From positions 973,283 through 1,037,282 of the forward strand of contig VDFB02000002.1 of assembly GCA_007258455.2 (NCBI GenBank): a stretch of 64,000 nt of DNA, given 5' to 3'. The position numbers and the translations under genes were made by a program. The stretch comes from Sequoia sempervirens. Its lineage: Eukaryota; Streptophyta; Pinopsida; Cupressales; Cupressaceae. Position 1 is the stretch's first letter, and each line of letters opens with the position of its first letter. This document shows, piece by piece, positions 50,147-60,391 of this stretch. The notes below the pieces were generated by a model. The model was given only the letters and a program-made list of their open reading frames with translations, searched no databases and was not told where the DNA came from.

Positions 50147-50997
50147 AGGACGTGTGTGTGAAAATTGCACAACAAAATCCTTTAGAAAGATGCTCACTTC
50201 ATCAAGGAATTTTATAGGAAGAAGGTGCCCCCTCGCAAGGGGACGGTCAAGGATTCTCCTGTAGGAAAAATCGGCTCCCTCCTCGAAGGAAAGTTCTCAA
50301 CTTCTTTCTTTGTGAACCCATGGAGGAAACATGTTCTGTTAGGGGTCCAAGTCGAGAATGCGATTTAAGGATTTTTGAGAAAAGATTCATTGGAAAGGAA
50401 TTCATTTTCTGAAAATTGAAGCATCATATAAATGACATTGTCACACATACAAGGGACAACTCAAGTAAAGAAGACAGAAAGATAAGAAAAGAGCAAAAGA
50501 GAAACAATCACGAACAAGAGACACTGGGGGATTTGGTTTCGCAAGGTTAAATCTACTCATGCTTATATAAATAATAGGTGTTAACCACGGTGCAAGGTGA
50601 AAGATCATCAATCCCCACCAGATCAAGAAGAATGCATGGAATACAAAGTAAAAATAAAAAAGTTGGTCAACATGGAAGGGAAGCTTAAATTCCCCCAACA
50701 CTTTGCATCATCCCCAATTTTCCAAAATTCAAAACGCATAACAGAGGAAGAAGATGGTACAAATAGAAGGTGGTTTACGACACAAAATTACTCTTGTATC
50801 CAAGAACCAACAAGGGTGACAAGGGTCATATGGGAACACATAACACAAGCATGATGGAACACATCACAACACACATACATAACTATTCTAAAGATAAAGA
50901 AGAGGCCTCCCCCTAACACTGATTGACAAAGAGGTCACCCACTTCCCGATCTAGATCATTGTAAGGGGAAGGCGAATGATCCTACAGTGGTGGAATA

Positions 50998-51510
50998 TTA
51001 AGGGGAAGAGCTTTCAACCCTCTTGTGACAAGGGATAAGGAAGAAGCCCCCACAAGGTCTTCTTCTCCTAGCTCTTATGGAGCTATGGTCATCAATTTCA
51101 CAAAAAATTGCTGACAATGTTAGAACTTTGTCGAAAGAGTTGAACATCCTCTTTACAGGAGTGCCATGCCATACCTCAATATATGGAGAGGAAAGTTCTT
51201 GAGATTCATTGCTTATCTCACTGAGCAACTCGAGAGCGATGACAAACTCAGGGGAAACTGAAACTTGTTCCGTCATCAAAATAGAACAAGCTAGCACAGG
51301 ACCTCTTGTCGGAGAAGATGGACTCCTCTTATGCCCTTCATTGCTGGAAGCGCCAACCTCCACCTTTTGCTTCATTGGGGGATGTGAACTCCCCAAAGAT
51401 GAGGCAAGAGGCATGGAGAAGGAGGAGGAGAAAATTGCAATGAACACAACTGAGGTATTCGACATATCCACAAGTTTGGGGAATGGCAAGATGTCTAGGA
51501 GGGACATCAA
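50998..51510 (-). CDS. Unknown Ser/Pro-rich frame in H
   Basis: This is the longest uninterrupted frame of the window (170 codons, minus strand). The first part has 'IFSSSFSMPLASSLGSSHPP', the end is basic ('SIRARRRRPCGGFF'). No motif is recognised. It lies downstream (on the minus strand) of the protease relic, where RT would be expected, but shows no RT blocks. It is probably a retroelement remnant kept open by chance; a real product is doubtful. Confidence 0.2.
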   Translation of the reverse strand: MMSLLDILPFPKLVDMSNTSVVFIAIFSSSFSMPLASSLGSSHPPMKQKVEVGASSNEGHKRSPSSPTRGPVLACSILMTEQVSVSPEFVIALELLSEISNESQELSSPYIEVWHGTPVKRMFNSFDKVLTLSAIFCEIDDHSSIRARRRRPCGGFFLIPCHKRVESSSP

Positions 51511-52341
51511 AAGGGCTACTCAACCAAAGAAGCAATAAACACCTACAAATTTTTGGGGTTAGGCACATTCACACTCACAGTAGGAGCTAGAAGTGAAACT
51601 GAGCTCGGTTGAATAGAAGAAAAGGGGAGGAGAGAGGAGGACATAATAGAGACCCTGAAATAGGGGAAATTGTCTCCTCTTCCTTCTTTAAAGTGGCCTG
51701 CTCAGTCGCCAGATCCTTTCGCCAGTGTTTGTGCTCGTGCACAAGGCGATTTCTATGAATCTTTGAGCTAGAGGCCAAGAGTTGCAAAGGGACATGCTCT
51801 TGCTTAGCCTAGGGGTGTCCATCATAGCCATTTATGTTGGAGGGACAACCTCACAAATGGGAGCAAGAGGGAGCAATTGAGAAACAACATGGGGAGTCAA
51901 CTCTAGAATATCGACAACGAGCTGCTTCTCATTTACTACTTATGGAGAAAAAGTGGTAGGAGGCTGCAAAGGCCAGGATATAGAGGATTCCCCTTGGGGA
52001 CCCTTCCTTCTTCCATATCGAACGGGCTTAGGCTCTATGGGCTGAACATGATGCTCAAATGCGGGATGCTTCAGCTTTCACCAAGTGGGCACCATAGGAT
52101 TCTCTTGCAAGGACAAAATATAATTTGATAGTGCCACAGAAAGGAAAGAGGATGTGTCAGGCTAGATAGCAGAAGAGGAAGAAGAGGGACCTCAAGAGTG
52201 ATTATCTTCTTCTCTTCTATGGGCCTTGGTGGCATCACTGTCATCTTTTAAACAAGCCCTATGCGAAACAATATAAGGTGATGGAGCGTATCTTACTCTA
52301 GGCATTAAGAACCCTTTCTTGTACTTCTGATAAGCTTGGTA

Positions 52342-52831
52342 CTAGAGTTCCTTCCTAGGTGGAAGGGGGCCAATGGGTGCAAGATAAAATTGGTCTAAGG
52401 AATAACTATCACGTGCAACTAGCAGTTTATAACTAGTGTCATGAATCACATGCATAGAACCCTCATGAATGAATTTCAAAAAATTATGCACAACTATGGG
52501 AACTACATTCATAGCTACTTGCCAGGGGATACCTAGCTTCACTCTGAAGGGTTTGGACCCTAGGATTATGTCAAACAATAGGTTTATGGATTTAGGTCGT
52601 ACAAGGATTGAAAAAAATGATGCTACCAAGGGGAGGAATGGAAAGTTTGTTATGCATACAAATGGTGCTCACTAGTGTGTCATACACATCTTTATGTAGG
52701 AATTTGATTAACATAATCTCCTCGGTTATGATATTCACCAAAGACGTCATGTCAATAAGAACACCAGCTATAGTGTTCCCATTGATTCGCGCAGGGATAT
52801 AAAGAGGAGATGGTTCTCTATTGAAACCCAT
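52342..52831 (-). pseudogene. Aspartic protease relic of H
   Basis: Two overlapping minus frames join by a shift near 52,600. The first has LYIPARINGNTIAGVLIDMT with S-L-V-N-I, i.e. the retropepsin block with the D-T/S-G triplet changed to D-M-T-S; the second has 'IILGSKPFRVKLGIPWQVAM', matching the I-L-G-x-P-W block. The pattern L-Y-I-x-A-x-I-N-G...G-V-L-I-D...V-N-I fits plant Ty3/gypsy protease of the Tat/Athila side. Inactive. Confidence 0.6.
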
Positions 52832-53160
52832 CGGTAGGTCCTTGCGAGGTGAAGGTTATACCTATACTACTACTCACATGATATACAAAAGGGATAGGAA
52901 GATGCAAAAGAGAGGTCATCACGCACACTAACTAATACTCTCACAAAGTCCCCAAAGGTTTTAGATAGGACACTGACCCAGTTAAGGCTTCACTCTACAA
53001 TAATTACAGAACCTCCCAACTACACCTACTAGGCATTGTAGGCTGGGTCATAAGGTGAAGGGACTCACAACAGTCACACCTACAATGCTCCTAGAACATG
53101 AGGAAAGGAGGGTAAAAGTGCAAAGCTATGTCACATTTTACAAAGGAAACAACCAACACT

Positions 53161-54107
53161 GATCGAACTTTTAAACTTGAATCAATAAAAAGTGATATAT
53201 ATGTTTTGATTATTGAAATGATGTAAAATAATAAAATATATATTTTTTAGTATATTTTATGTTTGTAGTTTTTTGAAAAAATTAAAAAATTATTTGAATA
53301 TAGTTTTCTATAAATTAACACTATAATTTAGTTGTTGATAAAACACTAAATAAATGAAGTTATATGAGACGTCAACTTTTATATATAGTAAATTTTTTTT
53401 TTTCCTTCAATTTTTTTGTGTGTATTTATAACTTGAAACTTTAGGGCATGGATATTTTTTTTCCAATTTAAATAGATATATATTTTTAAATAAATATTAA
53501 AATGAGCGAGTGTTAAAACTCAGTTGTTTCCAATCGACGACAACTTTCATATAAATTTATCTAAAATAGAAAAAAAAATGCCATCTTGATATAAATTCTT
53601 ATATCTAGGGCATCATATTTTTTTCAATTTTTTAAAATAAGTTTTATTATTTTCTTTGACATGGTAATCAACCTAATGTTTTGTGTTGATAACCTACATA
53701 ATTAATAATAATTTTAAACTATTAAAACATATACATTTTTGAAAACTAAACTTGTGGATCTACAAAAGGGTATTTTATATTTAAAAAAAAAAAAAATTAC
53801 ACAAGTAGAAGTTGTTGAAACATCAATTTTTTTCAATTTTTTTTTTGGTAAATTGGATTCAAAGTGATACTAAATATGCATTTAGCCAACAATTTTAGTT
53901 GGAAAATTTGTGGACATATATAACTTAGGTAGAATGAATCTTACAAGATCATGTATGTTTGACCAAAATTAACTTTTCGTTAAAATTACTTAAATTCAAT
54001 TATGTTGATAAGTTGGCTAAAAGTGTGACACAACTTTGTGGTGGTACCCAGGAGCCTTTAGTACTACTAAACATAACAAAAATGGTTCACATTAGATTCA
54101 CCAAAAA
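53161..54107. other. Very AT-rich stretch
   Basis: Dominated by A and T runs; no gene or element end is visible. It separates H from repeat E copy 2. Confidence 0.6.
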
Positions 54108-55005
54108 TGTAAGAGAGGGGGACCAAACCATGTCAAAGTTCCAGGTCACAGAGAGCCGAGAGCGGAGGGCTACCCTAACTTACCTCACTCTAAAGGATGG
54201 GGATCAAGAATGAAGAGCACTATGTAGTACGTTTGTCATTCTTCAAACCCAAATCTCAAGTTTGGGCTAGGCGAGCCATTTTTTGGAGCTAGTACTACAC
54301 CTCAGACAACTCTCTGTCCAAGGATGGCAGTGCAGTTCTAGGACAATAGCACGATGCACTAGTATCTCTTGGCCATGCTATCATCTGTATAGCTAGAGAA
54401 CAACGAGTACAATAAAAACACCAAAAAATTTGGCTAAACAACCTAGTTGATTGACTTTAACAAAAGTGATAATATAATAAAATACAAAAGGTAAATACGT
54501 AAATAATGGAGGAAGTAGATAAAGACTAAAGTGACAAAGATCAACTCACAAAAGTGCTAGTTCGCAAGCAAGCTCCACACGTACGTTCACCTACACATAA
54601 GGAGGGAAAATTGTTGGAGTTGTATAGGGGTCTGCCTTAGTCAGACCCTCATTTTGGTGTTTCCACATCCACGGAAAGCTAGAAAGCAACAAAGAAGAAT
54701 ATGTCATAAAGGAAGGAAAAGAAATGAATGAACACTATAAAACAACACTATGCTACTCAATCAAGTTACAAATGAGAGGAGTAAAGTGTTACTACCTCCA
54801 CCCAAAATCTCACTAGCCAATAGAGGAGAATACAAGGTATGGACTTGGGAAAGTCACCATAGTCACAACAGTGATGAAGAGAGGTCTCGCAAGACTCCAA
54901 GCCCACACTTCCAAAGTTGCCTCACACTTGCAATGTGGATTTGATGGAGCTTGAAATTTGCTACAATGTAGTGCTAGAATATTGCATGAGAGTGAAAGAG
55001 TTAAG
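54108..55005. repeat. Dispersed repeat E, copy 2
   Basis: Starts TGTAAGAGAGGG and is collinear with 3,711-4,610. Both copies keep 'cttacctcactctaaagga' and 'tccacacgtac'. The two lie in direct orientation on either side of the whole nest. Confidence 0.7.
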
Positions 55006-55349
55006 TTACTAGTGCACCAACCATGGGGCTACATGTAGAGGATGATTGCAATAACCTCTCACAATTACCCCCTTACTCTATCATTGTATGGTTGTCTATA
55101 TTGTGTTACAAAGCTTCCTAAACAATAGAAAATTTGAATCTTCTAAATGGAAATCACTAATTCTCTATTTTCCATTCAAATATGAGCAATATGGGGTGCA
55201 CATCTAAATTATAACCATATATAATCAAAAAAAAAAATTTGAGAGGTAAGAATTATGTGTACCAGTCACTAAAGTTGCTTTTCAAATCTTGCTCTTTGTA
55301 AATATTCAACCTAAAACCTGCAAATCACACATCATAGAGAAGAAAATTT
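55006..55349. other. Unannotated spacer
   Basis: Nothing recognisable between repeat E and the putative LTR L. Confidence 0.4.
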
Positions 55350-55820
55350 TGATTGCTAGGGGATAGGGGTTTTCCTTGGTCAAACCCCATTTTAGTAATC
55401 AAACTTTATGATGAATTGAAACATGTAGTTGATGGAATGACATGTGAACATAATAATATCACAACTTACAATACCAATATTGAAATCTTGGAATAAAATC
55501 AGCATGTATAAATCTCCATTGATGTGATTCTTGATCATGAACTTGATTTGAGATGATATCTTGAAATACTTGAAGTGATCTTGAATGCTACATCAACATG
55601 ATTCCTCTATCAACATGCATTCTTTCAACATGATAATGGATCCTTGATTGCTGCAATAAGACTTTGATAATCTTCCCTTGAATTCCTTGATAATGCTCTT
55701 GAAGATGCTCTCTTGATCTAGAGTGTTTAGTGTGTAAGATCACCTTCTCGATGTGTGATCGTCTTCTTGTTGTGTGTTCATCTTCTTGTTGTGTGTCTTC
55801 AAATGAGGATGAAAGGTCTC

Positions 55821-55830
55821 CTTTTATAGA
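55821..55830 (-). promoter_or_regulatory. TATA box of L
   Basis: The minus strand reads TCTATAAAAGGAGACC. Confidence 0.5.
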
Positions 55831-55979
55831 GGAGAGTTGAGTGGCTAGAATAAGGATCATGATCAAGGGCCAAGATTAAATTCAAAAATAATTTAATCAA
55901 GGGTGGAGGTTAATTGAGAGAAGAAAGACATGGATCAAGGAGCTAAAATTAAATAAAAGGTACTTAATTTTAGTGGCCA

Positions 55980-56750
55980 ACATGGGAAAAATAAATAAAA
56001 TACTAATTTTATTTATTTAAAAAGAAAGGTGAGAACAAATAATTAAACAATTAAATAATTAAAAATAATTATTTAATTATAGAGGAAAGGTGGAGTGTTA
56101 AACATTAAATAATTAAAAATAGTTATTTAATGGAGAGGAAAAGGATAATTAAATAATTAAAATAATTATTTAATTGGAGAGATAAAGGAAGGATAAATAA
56201 CTAAATAAATATAACATTTATTTAATTATAGAGAGAAAAGGATAATGAATTAAATAATTGAAATAATTATTTAATTATAGAAGAAGAGGGAAAAGCTAAC
56301 TTTTGAATTAAAACAATATTTAACTCACAAGTTGGGGTAAAGGACAAAATATTAAAAAAATAAAAATAATAATTTAATATTGGAGGGAAAGTGGGAAATA
56401 ATTAAATAAATAAGATTTATTTAATTATAGAAGAAAAGGGTAATGAATAATAAAATAATTTAAAATAATTATTTAATTATAGAAGAAGAGGGAAAAGCCA
56501 ACTTTTGAATTAAAATAATATTTAACTCAAAAGTGGGTGAAAAGAACAAAATATTAAATAATTAAAAATAATAATTTAATATTGAAGGGAAAGTGGGAAA
56601 TAATTAAATCAACAAGATTAATTTAATTATAGGAGAAAAGGATAATGAATAATGAAATAATTTAAAATAATTTTTTAATTATAAAAGGAAAAGAAAATAA
56701 TTAAATAAATAAGAATTTATTTAATTATAGAGGAAAAGGGGTTTGTTTAG
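55980..56750. repeat. AT-rich tandem array
   Basis: Units built on AATAATTATTTAATTATAGA and a short GA-rich spacer ('ggaaaagg') recur every ~45-65 bp. A higher-order unit of about 200 bp is duplicated, from about 56,295 and 56,496 (both begin 'agc(t/c)aacttttgaattaaaa'). Confidence 0.8.
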
Positions 56751-57158
56751 TGACGTAATAAATGAAATTTATTTAATTAATTTCATTTTGGTGAACTTGA
56801 CATTTTGGGAATTCATTTTTTTGATTTTGAGTTCATTAAGGCCCTAGATCTAGGATGTCATTCAATTTTGCATTGCATTTGCATTAGTGAAATTACATCT
56901 AGGGTTCCTAAATCTTGCATCAATGAAAGTGCATATAGGTTGCATTTTTGCATCATCTAAAAAATAGAAAAATTGCATTGTTATTCATCATAATTGCATT
57001 TAGAGTCATTCTTCATTCACTTGAGATTGGAAAATTGCATTCAAAATTCCATCTTGTCTACATCATTTTATTCATGTTTTAAGTTTTGGAATCTAAACAT
57101 CCATTTAAGGGTAGTCATTTGAAACATTGCATAAGTTGGATAGATCAATTATCACACA

Positions 57159-58288
57159 ATGTTAGTATGTTTCATTTCCAAGTATGCCAAGAAAAGGCTC
57201 ATTAACAAGCATGATAGTGATCCTTCCAATATCTTTCCTAGTTATGAGAGTCTCTTAGTGCAAGAGAATGACAATGTTCACACACTCTATAGTTCCACAT
57301 CCTCTAATATCTCTTTTATTTGTGGGAATGAAGTGATAGAAGAAGATGAAAGCATATACAATCATGATAATCATAGTTGCTCTTCTCCCAATATCTCCCT
57401 TGCAAGTGACAAAGATATTTTTCTACTAGAAGATACACCCATTAAGAATCATGAAAATGTTGAAATATCCTCTTCTATAACCTCTCCTACTTTGGAAGAT
57501 ATTATGGCACAAGAGAATGAGATCACAGACACATTTATTAACATCACTCTACCTATTCTACATTAATCTCCCAACTCCTCCCCTATTTGTGAGAATGTTT
57601 TTGTGAGCAATCATAACAATCACATTATTTGTGAGGATGATAAGTTGGCATTAGATGATCAAATATTTAAGACCTATTGAACAATCCTCTTTATTTTTAT
57701 TCCCCTATGTTGGAAGAAATTATTGTACAAAGGGATGTAATCACAAATAATCATGATAAGCATACTTGGTCTTCTCCTAATGTCTCTCCTACTTGTGAAG
57801 AAGATATTTTGGGATTATAAGAACTAATCATTGAAATTCATGAGAATATTCTTGCTCCCTTTCCTAATGTTTCCCCTATCCAAGAATACATAATTGAGCA
57901 AAAGGATCCAATCATTGAAAACCAAGAATGTGATATTTTTCCTTCTCTTTATGCCTCCCCTCCTTGTGATGAAGTTACTCTACAAAACCTATTCATGGAA
58001 TGTGATCAACATCTTGTTTGCTTCTCTCCTATAAACTCTCTTACTAGTGTTCTTGGTTATTTCCCCTCAAAAGAAACAAACAAGCCTTCACTCAATATCA
58101 ACACTATTACAAAAGTTTCCTCTAAGCCAAATTTAACATTAGTTCATCCTAAATTGATAGACACTAGTGGTTTTGATTGTTATCCTTTGAAAGAAACAAA
58201 GAATTCCTCACTTAACATTTATTTCATCATGCAAAAAACTTATGATTTGAATTTGATAGATTTTACACCCTCCTATAAAGGAGAGTAA
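57159..58288 (+). pseudogene. Accessory Asn/Ser/Pro-rich protein of K
   Basis: ATG at 57,159 opens a 135-codon frame (MLVCFISKYAKKRLINKHDS) that continues in pieces to 58,288 and perhaps to 58,600 ('YDRVHGHATNEHNYLSDKIQ'). Repeating units contain 'NHDNHSCSSPNIS', 'EDTPIKNHENVE' and 'LEDIMAQENEITD'. CDEVTLQNLFMECDQHLVCF (about 57,966-58,025) matches the F protein. Likely acidic, with low complexity, no signal peptide and no recognised domain. Few stops compared with its length; it is the better copy of this unknown family. Confidence 0.55.
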
Positions 58289-58639
58289 AAAATATTGCAA
58301 TCTAAAGAGTCTTTTGTAGGTATAAAAACTAATGCTAAGCAAGAGATATCCTTTCCACAAAATAATGAAGCATCCTCTACTTTTGATCAAGAAAGTATCT
58401 TGTTGAGACTCCTCCAAGATTGTTTGATATCTCTACCTCCAAGAACATGAAATAAATTTTACTACAAGAGTTCAATTTGTGCATATGATAGAGTTCATGG
58501 TCATGCTACTAATGAACATAATTATTTAAGTGATAAAATTCAATATATTAAGGAGCTTGGTCCTCTCCCTTGTGTTGAAACACCTATTTACTCTAATTGA
58601 TACTAATTTTTACACAAGCATGTTTCTCGTCAATCATTT

Positions 58640-59085
58640 TGGCTCATCCTTTCCCTGCACTAAGTGGGCGCAAGGGGTTAGGTAGCCTTCTCCTCGTATG
58701 TCACTTGTTGTTGCATCTTTTGGAAAGTTGACTACCTTCCATGTATATGTAAGAGAAATCTTGAGATGTGGATGGAATTCCTTAAGTTGGCTTGCATGTG
58801 ACATAATGAGTTATCTTTAGCATTATATTTTTGGGGGAAACCCTTCCATACTACTGCATGACGTAGCTTATTGGAAACATATGAATTGGTATAGGACTTT
58901 CCGAGTAAGCTCTCATGTCTTCTAATTTAAAGAAATTCCTCACAGTAATGATGTAAGAAACCACTTTAAAGTGGGGGCATACATCAACAATCATGTTTCA
59001 TTGTGTGATTTTCTTTCTTCCTGCAATGCGTTCCTTTGTTGGTGGTGTCACTAGGTTTTATTTCCTCCAAGAGCATGATATTTCA
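58640..59085 (+). other. K conserved non-coding block
   Basis: 'gcgcaaggggtt' and 'tatgtcacttgt' match F at 9,107-9,145; 'agctctcat' and 'tttaaagtgggggcatacat' match F near 9,310-9,385. These blocks lie downstream of the accessory frame in both elements. Confidence 0.5.
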
Positions 59086-59089
59086 TTGC

Positions 59090-59300
59090 ATTTTTTTTCT
59101 CTTGGAAACATTAAGCACAATGTTCCCTAAGATGATACCTTGCATTTTTCCTCTCTTGGAGACGTTAAGTACAATGTTCCCTAGGATGAGACCTTGCACT
59201 TTTCCTCTCTTGGAAACATTAAGTACAATGTTCCCCAAGATGAGACCTTGTATTGATCCTTTGTTGGAGACATTAAGCATGATGTCCCCTAAGATCAAGA
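59090..59300 (+). repeat. ~60-bp tandem repeat in K (four units)
   Basis: Unit 'cctctcttggaaacattaag' + 'cacaatgttccctaagatga' + about 20 bp, at about 59,097, 59,151, 59,205 and 59,259. F has one unit (9,541). The plus frame across it repeats L-L-E-T-L-S-T-M-F-P, a by-product of the array. Confidence 0.85.
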
Positions 59301-59375
59301 CCTCACATGAACTAAGAAAAATCCCTCTGAACATGCCTCTTTCCTATTGCATTTTCTTTTTCTACCTTATTAAAG

Positions 59376-59660
59376 TCATGGGGGTATGGATTTGATATGA
59401 TTCCTTGGGGATCACCTAGTGGATAAGTATCTTCACTAGCCCTTGTGAGCATGTCCTTTTCCTTTTTTTCCTTATTAAATTCATGGAGGTATGGCTTTGA
59501 TATGGTCCCCTAGGGCTCACCTAGTGAACAACTAGCTTCACTAGCCCTTGTGAGCATGTATTTTCTTTCTTTGTCCTTGTCATAGTCATGGGGGTATGAC
59601 TTTGATATGGACCTCTTGGGGCTCACCTAGTGAACAAATAGATTCACTAGCCCTTGTGAA
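59376..59660 (+). repeat. ~100-115-bp tandem repeat in K (three units)
   Basis: Each unit has 'tcatgggggtatg-ctttga', 'ctcacctagtgaacaa' and 'ttcactagcccttgtgag'; units start near 59,376, 59,487 and 59,587. Confidence 0.85.
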
Positions 59661-60024
59661 CGTGTGTTTCATTTGCATAGTGGACAAAATGTTCCACTTG
59701 TAAACCTCTCTTAGACAAATAACCTAGACCTAGTTCACAGCATGTTGGACGACTAGTCGAAGCTTGATCTGTTGTATTTTTCTTTTTCTTTCTCCTTTTA
59801 TATCTTTGATGGTGTATGCTTTTGATTTGGTTATGGATTCATATATCATCCACATGCGTGTTCTTTTCTGCATATGTTAGTTTTCCATAGGCTCTTGATC
59901 CTGGGTGGTTGGCCACCCTCTTGGTTATTATCATCCTATCATACTAGCATTCATACATTTAAACCCCTCTTGATTGTGTGGTTGGCTACTTTAGTGTGAG
60001 TTTGAAGCAAGTTCATCCTCTCAC

Positions 60025-60040
60025 TAAAGTTGGGGCTAAA
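60025..60040 (+). other. Polypurine tract of K
   Basis: AAAGTTGGGGCTAAA directly before TGTAGTG; equivalent to F 10,039-10,053. Confidence 0.65.
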
Positions 60041-60246
60041 TGTAGTGTACGAAAAATGCATACCCTTGCATTTTCACACTTGTTTGGGCTTGCCTTGCTT
60101 TGTTTATCCTTATTTATGTCCTAATTGGTCCTATTTTGCATCCACAACCCTAATAAACTATATCTTTTTCTAGCTAATCCTGACAAACATCAATGGATAA
60201 ATGATAATTCATTGATTCTGGTTGTGTGTCCCTAATTTTTGGGTTA

Positions 60247-60391
60247 GGACTACAACACCACCTAGGGCATCTTTGTCCCCTAAAGATCTTGGGACCCTAA
60301 TTTCAAGTGTGCCTTAAATGGCCCTATTTTGGAGTCTGTGCCTCAAGTTTCATGCCTTGGGACTAAGATGCCACCTAGGGAATCTTAGTCC
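60247..60391. promoter_or_regulatory. First pair of 13-6-13 dyads in K LTR
   Basis: 60,360-60,391: GGACTAAGATGCC, centre ACCTAG, GGAATCTTAGTCC; 12 of 13 positions pair. 60,247-60,278: GGACTACAACACC / GGCATCTTTGTCC, less exact, same centre. Confidence 0.6.

Larger units (their letters stand above)
12274..50174 (-). mobile_element. Three-LTR Ty3/gypsy array G (LTR-internal-LTR-partial internal-LTR)
   Basis: Three LTR copies begin TGTTGATGGTGTTTT at 12,274, 32,009 and 41,945 and run about 6.6 kb each, excluding insertions. Gag-Pol frames between them are all on the minus strand, so the right-hand LTRs are the 5' ones. The flanks are GAATC (12,269-12,273) and AAATC (50,175-50,179), a 4/5 match expected for an eroded target duplication of the whole array. 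The middle LTR serves both units. Such an arrangement usually arises by unequal recombination between LTRs. RT and IN sequence suggests the Athila/Tat branch, probably Tat-like, with no chromodomain seen. With D and T removed, the first unit is about 19.5 kb. Confidence 0.8.
41945..50174 (-). repeat. G LTR copy 3 (outer 5' LTR) with two T insertions
   Basis: TGTTGATGGTG at 41,945 to CACAACA at 50,174. Without the T elements at 43,143 and 49,378 it is about 6.7 kb. A TATA-like box is kept at 42,856-42,868 (minus). Extra changes: a perfect 167-bp tandem duplication (46,238-46,571) and an internal deletion around 46,060-46,100, where 'gactcagtgacttggtctaa' is repeated. AAATC follows as the eroded target duplication. 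Confidence 0.85.
50175..53160 (-). mobile_element. Host element H, right remnant (decayed gypsy)
   Basis: This starts directly after the G array. The text near 50,200-50,300 ('ccctcgcaaggggacggtca', 'ctccctcctcgaagg') resembles the ~73-bp units left of the array. A protease relic lies at 52,342-52,831 on the minus strand. Between about 50,998 and 51,510 a 170-codon minus frame rich in Ser and Pro is open but matches nothing I know. GC content is higher than in the AT-rich stretch that starts near 53,160, which I take as the edge. Confidence 0.5.
55350..56802 (-). repeat. Putative LTR L on the minus strand
   Basis: On the minus strand it would start TGTCAAGTTCACC (56,802) and end CTAGCAATCA (55,350). 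It has a convincing TATA box (55,821-55,830), upstream of which lies a long AT-rich tandem array, as in a U3. No second copy or target duplication is found, so a solo or orphaned LTR is inferred. Confidence 0.4.

Noticed and set aside
59036..59395. 119-codon frame with a 20-residue repeat as a repeat protein.
   Set aside because: The repeat is a by-product of the 60-bp tandem array, open on both strands because 60 is a multiple of 3.
59090..59660. CRISPR-like array.
   Set aside because: Units are adjacent tandem copies without unique spacers, in an obvious plant retroelement.
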